Of a stretch of 64,000 bases of DNA, positions 44,626-55,400 are shown one piece after another. The stretch covers positions 1,364,001 through 1,428,000 of the forward strand of contig NZ_CP019646.1 in the NCBI RefSeq assembly GCF_001999965.1, read 5' to 3'. This stretch comes from Limihaloglobus sulfuriphilus (lineage in GTDB: Bacteria; Planctomycetota; Phycisphaerae; Sedimentisphaerales; Sedimentisphaeraceae). The stretch's first letter is position 1; each line of letters opens with the position of its first letter. Both the position numbers and the translations under genes were made by a program. The notes under the pieces are model-generated. The model had not been told where the DNA came from. It saw only the letters and a program-made list of their open reading frames with translations, and made no database searches.

Positions 44626-46125
44626 TCAGCCCAGAACCTCTCTTACGAATTCTCCGTAACTGGAGATATCTCTGATAATAGGGTGCTCATCTATAAATTC
44701 CATCTGGAGCTGCCTGTCACCGCCGTGTTTAATAATACTCCTGATGGTCTTCAATCGAAAAGCATTGTGGCTTAACGCTATTTTACATGCATTATCGATT
44801 TTGTTACCGTTATAGGTATTGGTCATATTCAGCAAGCCCAGAAGTACGCGGATACCAGGTATTCCTCTGGCCTCAAGCATCTGCCGGGCCCATCTCTGGG
44901 CATTCTCACCTATCAGACTGACTCGTTCAAGCATCCATACAACGCCGTTTTCTATCTTTGTTCTTTTCTCTGAATGAATATGTCCGTCCTGAGTCTGGAA
45001 TCTGCCCGGCTCAACTTTAGCGTGAACAACAATCTGCTCCATGCTGCGGTTAAATACTCTTACCATATGGCCGTCCCATCTTGCCCATACCTTGCGGCCG
45101 GTATATTCCGGAGGCACCGAGTAATAGGTCCTCTCTACCTCTATATGGCCGTCCCTGTGAACGGACCGCTGAGCTTCTGTAAATGAAGGAAACCTTCCAA
45201 CCGGAAGCCTCAATAAAGCAGGCTTTTCCTGTTCTGTGAACAATTTGCCTACCTGCTTGCGGGTAGTGCCGTGAATACGGGTATCGGCAATACGGCTCTC
45301 CCAGCTGAGAAGAAACTGATTCTGCTCTGAGAGGCTCTTAAAGCTGCGGCCCTTGAGGGCGTTATTTTTGACATATGCTACTGCTTTTTCAACCTTACCC
45401 TTGTGTCTTGGGGTATACGGCTTACAGGGTAAAATGGCGGTACCGTAATGACGGCAGAATGACACTATTTTTGGGTGTATCTCAGGATCATACCAGTCAG
45501 CTTTGTTTACAGCAGCTTTAAGATTATCTATTATCAGTGTTTGCGGAACACCGCCAAAGTGGTGAAAAGCGTTTTCCAGGCAATTTATAAAGTTATCGCC
45601 GGTCTGCCTGAAAACTGCCTCGCTGTAGGATTTACGGGAGAAGCTAAGCACTACCCGTATTACATGAGTTCTTTTTCGTCTGCCATCTTTCGTTATTACC
45701 GGTGCACCCGTACCAAAATCTATCTGAGCCTCTTCACCGGGCCTGCATTCAAGACGCCTGAACGGAACAGGCGAATTTTTACTGAGGCGGTTGACAAACC
45801 TGCGAACGCTGTGGTAGCTGACATCAGAGCCGTGGTCGTCACGAAGATCCTGCCATATACGCCGGCGGCTGAGCCCCATATCCAGCTTGTTCTTAATTAT
45901 TTCACGGTAAGGCTCACAATTGCTTACCGGACCGGTTGAGCTTTGGGCCACCGACCCGGGAGGCGCGTTAGTGACCTGTTTTGAATTATCATTGTCTGAT
46001 TTTGCATACTTACGCACCGTATCCAGGTGGATGCCAAGCTCTCTGGATATACGCCTGCAAGACCAGTTACGCTCTCTTAATGTCTGTATTACACTTCTTT
46101 TAGTCATTTTTAGATAGTTCGCCAT
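44626..46125 (-). CDS. istA: IS21 transposase IstA
   Basis: A 499-aa DDE transposase. It has an N-terminal helix-turn-helix (residues ~10-40, SVIQTLRERNWSCRRISRELG). The catalytic core has Asp in AQIDFGTGAPV, Asp in TLIIDNLKAAV and Glu in HKGKVEKAVAYVKN. A beta-barrel-like C-terminal domain follows (VERTYYSVPPEYTGRKVW). Length and motifs are complete, so the element is probably functional. Confidence 0.96.
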   Translation of the reverse strand: MANYLKMTKRSVIQTLRERNWSCRRISRELGIHLDTVRKYAKSDNDNSKQVTNAPPGSVAQSSTGPVSNCEPYREIIKNKLDMGLSRRRIWQDLRDDHGSDVSYHSVRRFVNRLSKNSPVPFRRLECRPGEEAQIDFGTGAPVITKDGRRKRTHVIRVVLSFSRKSYSEAVFRQTGDNFINCLENAFHHFGGVPQTLIIDNLKAAVNKADWYDPEIHPKIVSFCRHYGTAILPCKPYTPRHKGKVEKAVAYVKNNALKGRSFKSLSEQNQFLLSWESRIADTRIHGTTRKQVGKLFTEQEKPALLRLPVGRFPSFTEAQRSVHRDGHIEVERTYYSVPPEYTGRKVWARWDGHMVRVFNRSMEQIVVHAKVEPGRFQTQDGHIHSEKRTKIENGVVWMLERVSLIGENAQRWARQMLEARGIPGIRVLLGLLNMTNTYNGNKIDNACKIALSHNAFRLKTIRSIIKHGGDRQLQMEFIDEHPIIRDISSYGEFVREVLG

Positions 46126-46246
46126 AAAGACCTCCGTTATATTTTCGATAATATCGATAATATAACGACTCTAAGGCAAAAACTTCCTTTCAAAATGACC
46201 TATTTTGACCCGCTCATTACTGACCTGTTTTCAGCGCCGCTTAACA

Positions 46247-46740
46247 CCGGTTTCGTAATCGTAATAATAGCCGTTCCAGAGGATTGAGAGGCCTTGCAGG
46301 TCAACGCCTGTAGCTACAGAGGCATTACCCCAGGCATCATAGATTATCTCATCTGTATCCCCGTATTCATCAGAGATAGCAATTACAGAACCTTTATAAT
46401 CAGTAAGAAGGTAGTTAGCGTTAATATCATACATGCCCTCAAAAACATCGCCGTTATCAACGAAATCGTAGAAATCAACCTGCGAATCGCCGCTGGTCAG
46501 CCAAACATCGTTCACATCATCCCAGCCTGTGGTATCCCATACAAGCTGTGCTGCTGTGCATGACGGCGAACACAGCCACGCTTCCGCGAAATCGAGATAA
46601 TCTTCGAAAGCGGTATTCATAGCAGTAGAAGAGGGCATCTGCATATAGACCGCCTCTCCCGAGGCTCCGTAAACGTAGTCACGAGCCCAGTTTATACTGC
46701 CTGCCCCAATCTGTTCGTACTCTGATATCACGTTTCCCAT
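46247..46740 (-). pseudogene. Rhs orphan cassette 3, proximal part
   Basis: It starts at MGNVISEYEQIGAGS and runs to YYYDYETG, where the IS21 element interrupts. It carries the alternative middle segment (AMNTAFEDYLDFAEAWLC and GDSQVDFYDFVDN) shared with cassette 2, not the DSYTTVYEWF type of the full-length gene. There is no ribosome-binding site. The open frame gains a few foreign residues (VKRR) from the element. Confidence 0.8.
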
Positions 46741-46763
46741 TTTATCAACTCACTAAACCAACA

Positions 46764-47492
46764 TCACTTATTGTCCGGAACGGGAAGGGATATTGTCTCA
46801 ATTATATTGTCTTGTGGCACTTGCACATTAGGATATATTGATTTTAATGCAGGTAAAACATCTTTTGGATAGTAAAATTCAATTGCTTGAAGTGATTTAG
46901 CATCAAGTCGTAATATACAACCAGGAATAGGAGGTAAGTCACTACTTACTTTATGGACGAAACACTGATTATCAAGAACAACCCATGTTTGCCAACTGTC
47001 TTGTGAAAATCTATCTGTCCAACGTTCAGGGTATAAAGGATTCGCAAGGATTGAACCATTTTCAGCAACATCTTCAGATAATAATGTGGCAACAAGAATG
47101 CAACTTTCCAATCTTTTCTCAATTGAGTCACTTACCGCCATACTAGTCGGCATGTTTGCCTTATATAGCAATTTCCTTTGAGTGGGATGATGAATTATTA
47201 TACTAAGTCCAAAGTTCATAAGACTCTTGTCATCTACAAGTCCAAACTTTTCGCTTTTAAGTATATCATCTAAGCTTGGCCACTTAGATAGCCCTTTCTT
47301 GTAATAACCATAGCCAAATCCAAATACTGATGCCAAATCATTTATTGCCTTGTCTGAGAGATGCCAAGGCGGCATAGGACTTAATATATAGCCATATCCT
47401 TTTTTTCTTATCATATGGTCATCATAACATAGAATTATGAATGGCAATACTAATATGGCACAGATGAAGAAAGCAGTACTTAATTTTCTCAT
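46764..47492 (-). CDS. Membrane-anchored protein, candidate immunity to tip 2
   Basis: A 242-aa protein with an N-terminal hydrophobic helix (MRKLSTAFFICAILVLPFIIL) that is a signal anchor or signal peptide, and a ~215-aa soluble domain that should face the periplasm. I recognise no family. Its start overlaps the stop of cassette 2 as ATGA, so it is translationally coupled to that tip. Candidate immunity by position and membrane location. Confidence 0.7.
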   Translation of the reverse strand: MRKLSTAFFICAILVLPFIILCYDDHMIRKKGYGYILSPMPPWHLSDKAINDLASVFGFGYGYYKKGLSKWPSLDDILKSEKFGLVDDKSLMNFGLSIIIHHPTQRKLLYKANMPTSMAVSDSIEKRLESCILVATLLSEDVAENGSILANPLYPERWTDRFSQDSWQTWVVLDNQCFVHKVSSDLPPIPGCILRLDAKSLQAIEFYYPKDVLPALKSIYPNVQVPQDNIIETISLPVPDNK

Positions 47493-48799
47493 TTAATTTC
47501 TCTCCAAGATTTATCATTATAGAAATTAAGTGGCCAACCAGAGTAAGAAAAATGCTCTTCTGGTTCTTCTTCATGTTCATAAATACTTTTCGCTTCGAAT
47601 CTTATTCTAATAGGAAAATCTACAGGGAACAACAATTTCGCTGAAATTGTAGGGTTTGAACTGGCCGTTGTAAAACCTAATGCGATTTCCGCCACTCTCA
47701 AAGCTCTGTCTTCTAAACTATTGTAATCTAAATTACCCTCATCTACCCATACATAGGTATTGTCAAATTCAACTTTGCATTTTTTACAATCATATCTAGC
47801 TTTATATCTCGTGACAACACAATACCTGTGTGCTCCATTTAAAGTTGATTTTATCCAAATATTATCTCTTGCATACATATTGGGAAGGTAATTTCTCTCT
47901 GCAGTGCCTTCTTCAGAAGAACGATTGCCTTTAGCTCTAAGCCTAGCACAAATCGAAGTTGCTTTTTGACGAACAAAACCAGCAGTAGGTTCTTTTACTG
48001 AAACTTGTCTTTTGAGATTAGCTGCTCCACTAGTCCAAAGTTGACCGTCACCATTATATCGGTGATTAACAAAAGATATAAAAAACGGAATATCAAGTGC
48101 ATCCGACACAGCAAATAACCCCCAATCATCCCTGCCATTTACTGGTTCATGATTAGCAAACACCTGCAAACCCGCACCATCATCAAGCTGGCGGATTGGG
48201 GCGAACGGATTGTTCCAGTTTCCATCAGGATTGACTCCGTGCGGGTCATCTGTAATGAATTTACGCTCTGTTGGGCTGTAATATCGGTTACGCAGGTAAT
48301 AATTGCCGGTTTCGTAGTCGTAGTAATAACCATTCCACAAAACGCTCAAACCCTGAAGGTCAACGCCTTGAGCTATGTATGGCGTTCCCCAGGCATCATA
48401 GATTATCTCGTCTGTATCTCCGTATTCATCAGAGATTGCAATAACCGAGCCCTTAAAGTCGGTAAGAAGGTAGTTCGCGTTGATATCATACATGCCTTCA
48501 AAAACATCGCCGTTATCAACGAAATCGTAGAAGTCAACCTGAGAATCGCCAGTGGTCAGCCATACATCGTTCACATCGTCCCAGCCGATTGTATCCCATA
48601 CAAGCTGTGCTGTTGTGCAGCTCGGCGAACACAGCCACGCTTCCGCGAAATCGAGATAATCTTCGAACGTGGCGTTCATAGCAGTAGAAGAGGGCATCTG
48701 CATATAGACCGCCTCGCCATCGGCTCCGTAAACATAGTCTTTTGCCCAGCTAAGGTCGCCGCCGGGCGATTTTTCGTATTCGCTTATCACGTTACCCAT
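47489..48799 (-). CDS. Rhs orphan tip cassette 2 (uninterrupted)
   Basis: A 436-aa frame made of the repeated Rhs end segment (residues 1-228, MGNVISEYEKSPGG to GRDDWGL) and a unique 208-aa tip (47489-48115). The tip contains AHRYCVVTRYKARYDCKKC and YVWVDEGN, a diverged form of the CC-x-C core of the other tips. There is no signal peptide, and no ribosome-binding site before the ATG, which lies within the DNA repeat shared with the full-length gene (TATGAT-x3-ATGGG). It is most likely a silent cassette that can replace the expressed tip by recombination in the ~680-bp constant region. It is the only complete spare cassette in the array. Confidence 0.75.
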   Translation of the reverse strand: MGNVISEYEKSPGGDLSWAKDYVYGADGEAVYMQMPSSTAMNATFEDYLDFAEAWLCSPSCTTAQLVWDTIGWDDVNDVWLTTGDSQVDFYDFVDNGDVFEGMYDINANYLLTDFKGSVIAISDEYGDTDEIIYDAWGTPYIAQGVDLQGLSVLWNGYYYDYETGNYYLRNRYYSPTERKFITDDPHGVNPDGNWNNPFAPIRQLDDGAGLQVFANHEPVNGRDDWGLFAVSDALDIPFFISFVNHRYNGDGQLWTSGAANLKRQVSVKEPTAGFVRQKATSICARLRAKGNRSSEEGTAERNYLPNMYARDNIWIKSTLNGAHRYCVVTRYKARYDCKKCKVEFDNTYVWVDEGNLDYNSLEDRALRVAEIALGFTTASSNPTISAKLLFPVDFPIRIRFEAKSIYEHEEEPEEHFSYSGWPLNFYNDKSWREIK

Positions 48800-48837
48800 A
48801 ATATCATAGTTGTTTTTATCCTATAATTAATCAATAG

Positions 48838-49452
48838 CTATTCCGTTCCTTCCATTTGGGAGGCTCTCATAGAAAAGAATTTAAGAATAACTTGACCAGT
48901 CTCAACATCGTATAAACCATTGACCTTAATAAAAAAAGCACCGGTTCCATCTGAGGAATTAAATCGTCCTTGCTTACTTCCAAAGAAATCATCACTATCA
49001 ATAAAGTTTGGTATAGGAGAATCAGACCCTATTCTCCATGCATTTAACAAAGAGTTATGCGTGGGGTTGTAACAGAAATTACCAACGGTAGCTATAAAAG
49101 ATAGATAATTAGGTGGTTTATCAGGTAAATCATGTGGTATGTACACTCCTGCCTCTATAATTTCTGAGGTAGTAACTTCAGGGTTGAAAAACTTTGTAAA
49201 AAGACATAGTTTTGCATAACTTCGTAATTCTCCGCGCCAACCTCTACCGTCCCAGTGAAGAGTATATTCCACATTGCCATCAAATCCAATAGGCGATAAA
49301 AAACCGGGAATTGAAGTCTGAGACAACTCTTGTATTGATTCAATATTGTCAGCCACACCACTATATTTAGACCCATAAATACCTTTATAAATTAGAAAGA
49401 TAGTTAAACAAATAAATACAATGACCAAGACGCCAATAAATATTTTCTTCAT
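48838..49452 (-). CDS. Membrane-anchored protein, candidate immunity to the expressed Rhs tip
   Basis: 204 aa from the ATG at 49452, chosen because it follows GGTGG and opens a typical anchor, MKKIFIGVLVIVFICLTIFLIY (residues 1-22). The rest is a soluble domain that should be periplasmic. It lies 4 nt after the stop codon of the 2580-aa Rhs gene. No family recognised. Position, small size and membrane anchoring make it the immunity candidate for the active tip. Confidence 0.72.
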   Translation of the reverse strand: MKKIFIGVLVIVFICLTIFLIYKGIYGSKYSGVADNIESIQELSQTSIPGFLSPIGFDGNVEYTLHWDGRGWRGELRSYAKLCLFTKFFNPEVTTSEIIEAGVYIPHDLPDKPPNYLSFIATVGNFCYNPTHNSLLNAWRIGSDSPIPNFIDSDDFFGSKQGRFNSSDGTGAFFIKVNGLYDVETGQVILKFFSMRASQMEGTE

Positions 49453-49456
49453 TTTA

Positions 49457-52400
49457 TCACCACCATCTACCATATATATCAATAGGCTCATCTCTGTTAT
49501 CTTCCCACTGGATGACTACGGGATATTCAGCGTTTAACAAACCATCAACTAAAACATTCCAAGTGCCCTCGACAACTGCACCTAATGCATTGCCTGATTT
49601 TTTATACACTTCTTTGTAGTTGTTAGCGTCAATCTCATCGTGCCATTGCCATTTCATATTGACATTGGTCAGTTTACAATGAGAGCCTGAGCAACAATAA
49701 TCAAAACTACCTTTTGCGGTGATTTCATGGGAAGTACTTAACCACCAAAATCCGTCAAAAGGTTTGATTTTTGAGACTTTCCAATTTTCCCCAACTAATC
49801 CGGTCAATTTCGCTGTCCCACTCATTTTGACAATCTTAGTGCGATAAACGTCATCCATACTACCAGATAATTGAGTTATCAATTCATCTAATTCGTCATT
49901 GATATGAGCAGTTACAGGGTCGTTGAACCAATTCCATGTGAAAGTTGCCGCTCGTGCCGCTAAAATTCCCATGATTTTTGTACCTAATGATGTTAGCCCC
50001 CAATCATCTCTCTTGTTAATCGGGTCGTGATTGGCGAAAACCTGCAAGCCTGCACCATCAGTAAGTTGGCGGATTGGAGAGAACGCATTGTTCCAATTAC
50101 CATCAGGATTGATGCCATGAGGGTCTTCTGTTACGAAGCTTCTTTCTACAGGGGAATAATATCTGTTCTTAAGGTAGTAATTTCCTGTTTCGTAGTCGAA
50201 ATAATAACCATTCCAGAGGATTGAGAGACCGTTCAGGTCAACGCCCTGGGCTACTGAAGCATTACCCCAGGCATCGTAGATTATTTCATCTATTCCGCCT
50301 TCATCGTTGGTTTTGGCTATCACGGAACCTTTATAGTCGGTGAAGAAATATGAACGCTGGGAATAGAAAACCTCGTCTGCAATCACAGGAACCCACTCTA
50401 CAAGGTCGTCACCGTCTATTTCATCATCATCGTTGGTATCCCAATCTGTAAGTTCTTCTGAAGTGCAGGTGGGAGAGCACAGCCACGCATCAGCGAAGAC
50501 AACGAACCACTCATAGAGGGTAGTATAGGAAGCAGGAGGCATCTGCATATAGACTACCTCGCCCGAGGCTCCGTAAACATAGTCACGAGACCAGCTTATA
50601 CTTCCTGTCCCAATCTGTTCATACTCTGATATCATATTGCCCATCTTATCATAGACGAACCAGGTTGTCAACGAGCCGACGGTTTTCTTTATCCGCCTGC
50701 CGAGCATATCGTATGCGTAGCCTGCAACATCGCCGGAGGAATCATCAACGTCAACCACCCTGTTTTCAGCGTCAACGCCGTAGAAAAGCCCGTCAGAGGC
50801 GGCATTGGTCGGGTTGCCGAGATAATCGCTGGTATAGGAAGAACTTGCCTCGGCGGTGAGTTTGCCAAGGTTATCGTATGAATACGCCGCACCGTCGCGG
50901 CTTGCAAGGCGGCTCTGGGGGCTCTCTGAAGTATAGCTGTAGTCGGCGGATGCGACAACCGTGCTGTTCAAGGTATAATCCTCATCGGTGATACGCCCAA
51001 CGCCGTCAAAAGAGACGCTGTATTCAATGCCGTTGCCGTAGGTCTTCGCCGCGATACGTGAGCCGATATAATCATAGCTTATAATATCCATCCCGTTATA
51101 GGCTACATCGTCTATGCTGCCGTATCCACTGCGGTTATATTCAACCGTCCTCTCGTTTGGATAGGTAACCCAGGCCAGATTGCCGCGGCAGTCATAGCCG
51201 TAATCAATGGTAACACCATCGAAATCGCCGCAGTTCTCAACAGATTGCTTTAAGTTGCCCAGCCCGTCATAGACATAATAATAAAAGATAGAATCAGATG
51301 AGCCGTCGAACTTGGTTACTTTGTCCTTTAACCCAAGGGCGTTATATACAATCTGGTCGAACCAGCCGGTGCTTCCCATCTCCGTCCAGTCAACCGTCTG
51401 CCCGTAAGCCTTGCCAACAACACGCCCCATCTCATCACGCTTGTAATGGGTCCACTTGCGGTCTTCGGGGCTTGTCTGATTGACATCAGGGTCTTCAACA
51501 CGCAGGATGGTATTTCCACGCATATCGTAGCCGTATTCAAGGGTATTACTGCCTGGATAGTTGATTTTGGTAATTTTATCGAGATAATTATAATCGTAGG
51601 AAGTTGTCCGGCTGTTTTGAGTATCATCATTTTCAGTGGCTGTAATGCTTGCCTGCCTGCCAAAACGGTCATAACCATAGGTCGTTGTGCGTTTTAAGGT
51701 TGAAGAGAGGGGGTTTTCGATTTTGTCTGCCAACTCGCCGGTATAGTAGTAAGTGAAGTATGTAGTCAGCCCGTCGCCGTCCTGATAGCTTGTTCGCCTG
51801 CCCAGGACATCATAAGAGTAGATTTGTGTATAATCATAGTTTGAGCCGTCATAAGTCTCTACTGTTTCAAGTTGTCCCTGATTTGTATAGCCGTAGCGGC
51901 TTGCAGCGACTATAGTATTTGAGCTGTCAGTCGGGTCGATATCTGTTATTGTCTGATACTCACGCTGACCGAGGGTGTTGTATTCATAATCTATTGTTTT
52001 ATATGGGGCAACAGCGTATGTAGCTCCGAAGGAGCTGACGTATTCCTCTTCATAACCGGATTCTGTCCGCCAAACCCTGCCGATTTCCTCATATACATTT
52101 TGGGTATATGCAGATTTAGTCGTTGTCATTCCCAGAGCGGTAAACTGATAAGTAAGCTTTTTGGTAAATTCCAGTCTGCCGTAAACATCATAACAGTAAT
52201 CCGTAACCTTATCGGTTCCTATGACCACATCATCAAACTCTAATGGAGCTGTATCGCTGTGGCCGGACGGGTCAATAAATACGGCAACCCTCTCCTTTTG
52301 ACCTCTGTTGTTGTAACTGGTCAGAACCCGTGAAACAGCAATGGGATTTTCTCCCGGAGCATTTTCAAGATTTAAAAGTTCATTTATACGCAGAGTGGGC

Positions 52401-55400
52401 TTAACCTGCCAGAGAGTTTGGGCAACAGGCTGATTGAGGCTGTTATACAGGGTCTCTGTATAGTTGTTGTAGGTGTGACTGTAAACCGTAGAGTCACCAT
52501 CAAGGGTATATTCCATATCATAATCAGCGTCATATGCCTTCCAGGTTCTGCCTGCGTTGTCATAAGAATAGCCTGCGGTTGTAAGCCAGACGGCAGATAG
52601 AGCATTTCCGCTGCCGTCACGGGTATAATCGCTCAGAACCTCTGTGCTCGTCAACTGACCACCGGTATAATTTCGTTTCTGGATATAAATTCCCTCGACA
52701 TACAGAGCATAATCAAGCATTTCATCGGTATCAGCAAAAGGAAGTTCATTACTGTTGTCAGTTAAAGCATCACCGGCATACTCAAACCTGGCAGAATACT
52801 CAAGCTCTCCGGTAAGATTATACCAGTTCTGCTCGACACGGTCACCTGCCTGATAAACAGCATAACCATTAGTATCATATATACTGCTGTTGCTGTCTGC
52901 TTTTGTCAGGGTCTCAACAAGTCTGCCTTGATAATCGTAGCTAAACAGTTTAATCCTGTCATATTCATCAGGGTCCCGCAGAGTGTCTGAGACGACATCA
53001 TTAGGGTCATCGAGAAGAATCTCTTCATATTTTTCTCCGCGAGAATTATATTTGTACCGGACATCCTTGACAATAGTTTCTGTAGTTGAACCAGCAGAAC
53101 CTTCCACATCTACATAAATCTCACGTTCTACATCACCTGCATAGTTCTTCTCGTATTCGACATAATCGCAAACGCCATCAACGTCACCCACATAATGACG
53201 ATATTTATTGTTGTAGTCATCATAGCCGTAGCTTGCTGTAGCAACTCGCTCAGAGCCTATGCCTTTCCATGTCCTGAAAACCCTGCCATTGACATCATAT
53301 TCAGTTTCCGAGCAGGTCAGAACTACATCCGCTGAACTGGAATTCGTGTATCCTTCCTCAGTCCTTATTACCTGACCGCGTCCATCGCGTATCTGCTTTA
53401 CCCAATGGCCGTCTGGATAGATTGTCATTTCAAGCTCACCTTGATTGTTATAGACATAGTCGGTCTGAATATTGTCACCAGTGTAATAATACTTATAAAC
53501 GCCGGGAGTAGTTTCATACACAAGCACAGGGCCTGATATGTCTTTTTTCTTACGCCCATATAGGTCATACTCATATTGCGTTACACGCCATCCATCCAAC
53601 AGATACTCATCATTTTCCACACTTGTCGCCACAGCATTACTAGCAAGAAAATCATAAAATGTGCCACAATGGCTGTAATAGCTAAACGAACCATCCTGAA
53701 CAGCCTCTAAAATGAATTCAATCCGTCCAGCAGAATCATAATAGTATAGTTTCTGAATCAAGACATCAATGCCTGTATATACAGTCTCTATGTCAGCGTT
53801 AGAGGCTCCATCAAAACCATTAACATCTGAAGGGTCAGCGAACACGAATTCGCTAATAACCTTACCGCCGTCGTCATATTCTTTACCTCTGGAAACGCCT
53901 CTCTTATCGATAGTATATATAACATCACCAAGAGCTGTAGACTTTGATACGGTAGTATACAGCACATTATCCAATGAATCGGTAACAGTAATTCCTGTTG
54001 ATTGATTATAGCCGTCATACCCGTAGGAGGTTATAACTTCATCAGTTCCATTATTACTTACGGTTTCTGTTTCGATACGTCCATCAGGATAGTAGGTATA
54101 ATCATGCCGAAGCAGTATATCTTGATTATTCAGTTGAGCTACAGCCTTATATTCATAATCGAAATAATCGTAAATCACCTGTTCATAACTAACAATAAGC
54201 CGGTCTTCGTCTGAACCACTTGTGCCATACTCATGATATGAGCCAAAGTACTCGTATTCTGAACTATCCCTTAGATTGTACCAGCTAAAAATCTCCTCTG
54301 CCTGTTGGTCGCTGTTGTAGTAGGTCTTCCCAATACAAACTTCTATTTCTGTTCCATCAGATGCAACTTCAATTATTTTTTCAATATCATATCCATCTGA
54401 AGAGCCGTGAAGTTCAGTTCTGCGATAGGTTCCGGTTTCATTGAGAGCCCGAGTGTTAAATTCCGGAGATTTTTCAATGGTTGCTACTAGTACATCATTA
54501 TTATACTCATATTCATATATTGTTGGATAAAACTCTACTGTAACTGTATTTGCTCCATCCTGGTATTCATAGTATCCATTGGCGATAATTGTATCAGTTA
54601 AATCATCTGGTATCTGTAATATGTCTACGTTTTCAGGGTCTGTAAATTGAATTACAGTTTTCTTTGTATGGTCACTTTTCTCAATCTCCAGGGTCAGTCT
54701 GTAATGATTAATGTCTGTGGTATAGTCATAGATAGTCCTAACCTTATTCCCGTTTGCATCTATGCTATAGTCAATATGCTTAACCGGAATGGATACTCCT
54801 GAACCAAGCCATGTATCTGTCAGCCTGTTTTCATCATCATAAGCGTGAGTATAGATTACATTATCTGCTAAATCTTTCTCCTGATATACGTACCCTGAAT
54901 CCGTATAGAGATACAGTCGGCGGTCGCCGGAATTGCAACTTGAGCAACTATTCCCTGAGCCATCACCTCCAAGAACACCTGACACTTCGAAGGTTACAGG
55001 GTCATAATCAATTATATACTCCCTCTCAAGAGCCCCGACGCTGTCTTTATACGATTTTAACTTACCCTCTAAATTGCCACTCGTATGATATTCAAAAGAG
55101 CGTGTAACTCCTGCACTGGTTATAGAAGTCAACTGCTCTCCAGGACAATATGCATCAGAAATTATATTGCCTGCAAGGTCAACCTCCCATTCAAATGATG
55201 CTGTTTTTCTTCCAGAGTCAGTCGAAATACTATACACTAAGATATTATCGCCTGGCATCTGTAGTTGAATTAACTCTTTGGTTGAGTTATCTGTAAGATA
55301 AGCATTAAAGGTAGCCAAATCATTACCAAAAGGATTAAAATCATCCAGTTTCTCTTCAATGAATTCTGCTCCATAGATATATGCCTCATCTATATCTTGA

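Larger units (their letters stand above)
43573..46246 (-). mobile_element. Complete IS21-family insertion sequence
   Basis: A 2674-bp element with TG...CA ends. The left end TGTCAATCGGCGCT and the right end (complement) TGTTAAGCGGCGCT match, and AGGTCA, ATGAGCG and GGTCA blocks recur inside both ends. The flanking duplication is CCGG (43569-43572 and 46247-46250; a fifth base is ambiguous). It carries istA and istB. Removing it rejoins DYETGNYYLKN in the Rhs cassette frame. Confidence 0.95.

Noticed and set aside
48149-48826. Long plus-strand frame of 225 aa opposite Rhs cassette 2
   Set aside because: Antisense shadow; similar shadows occur opposite the other cassette copies and show no start signals.
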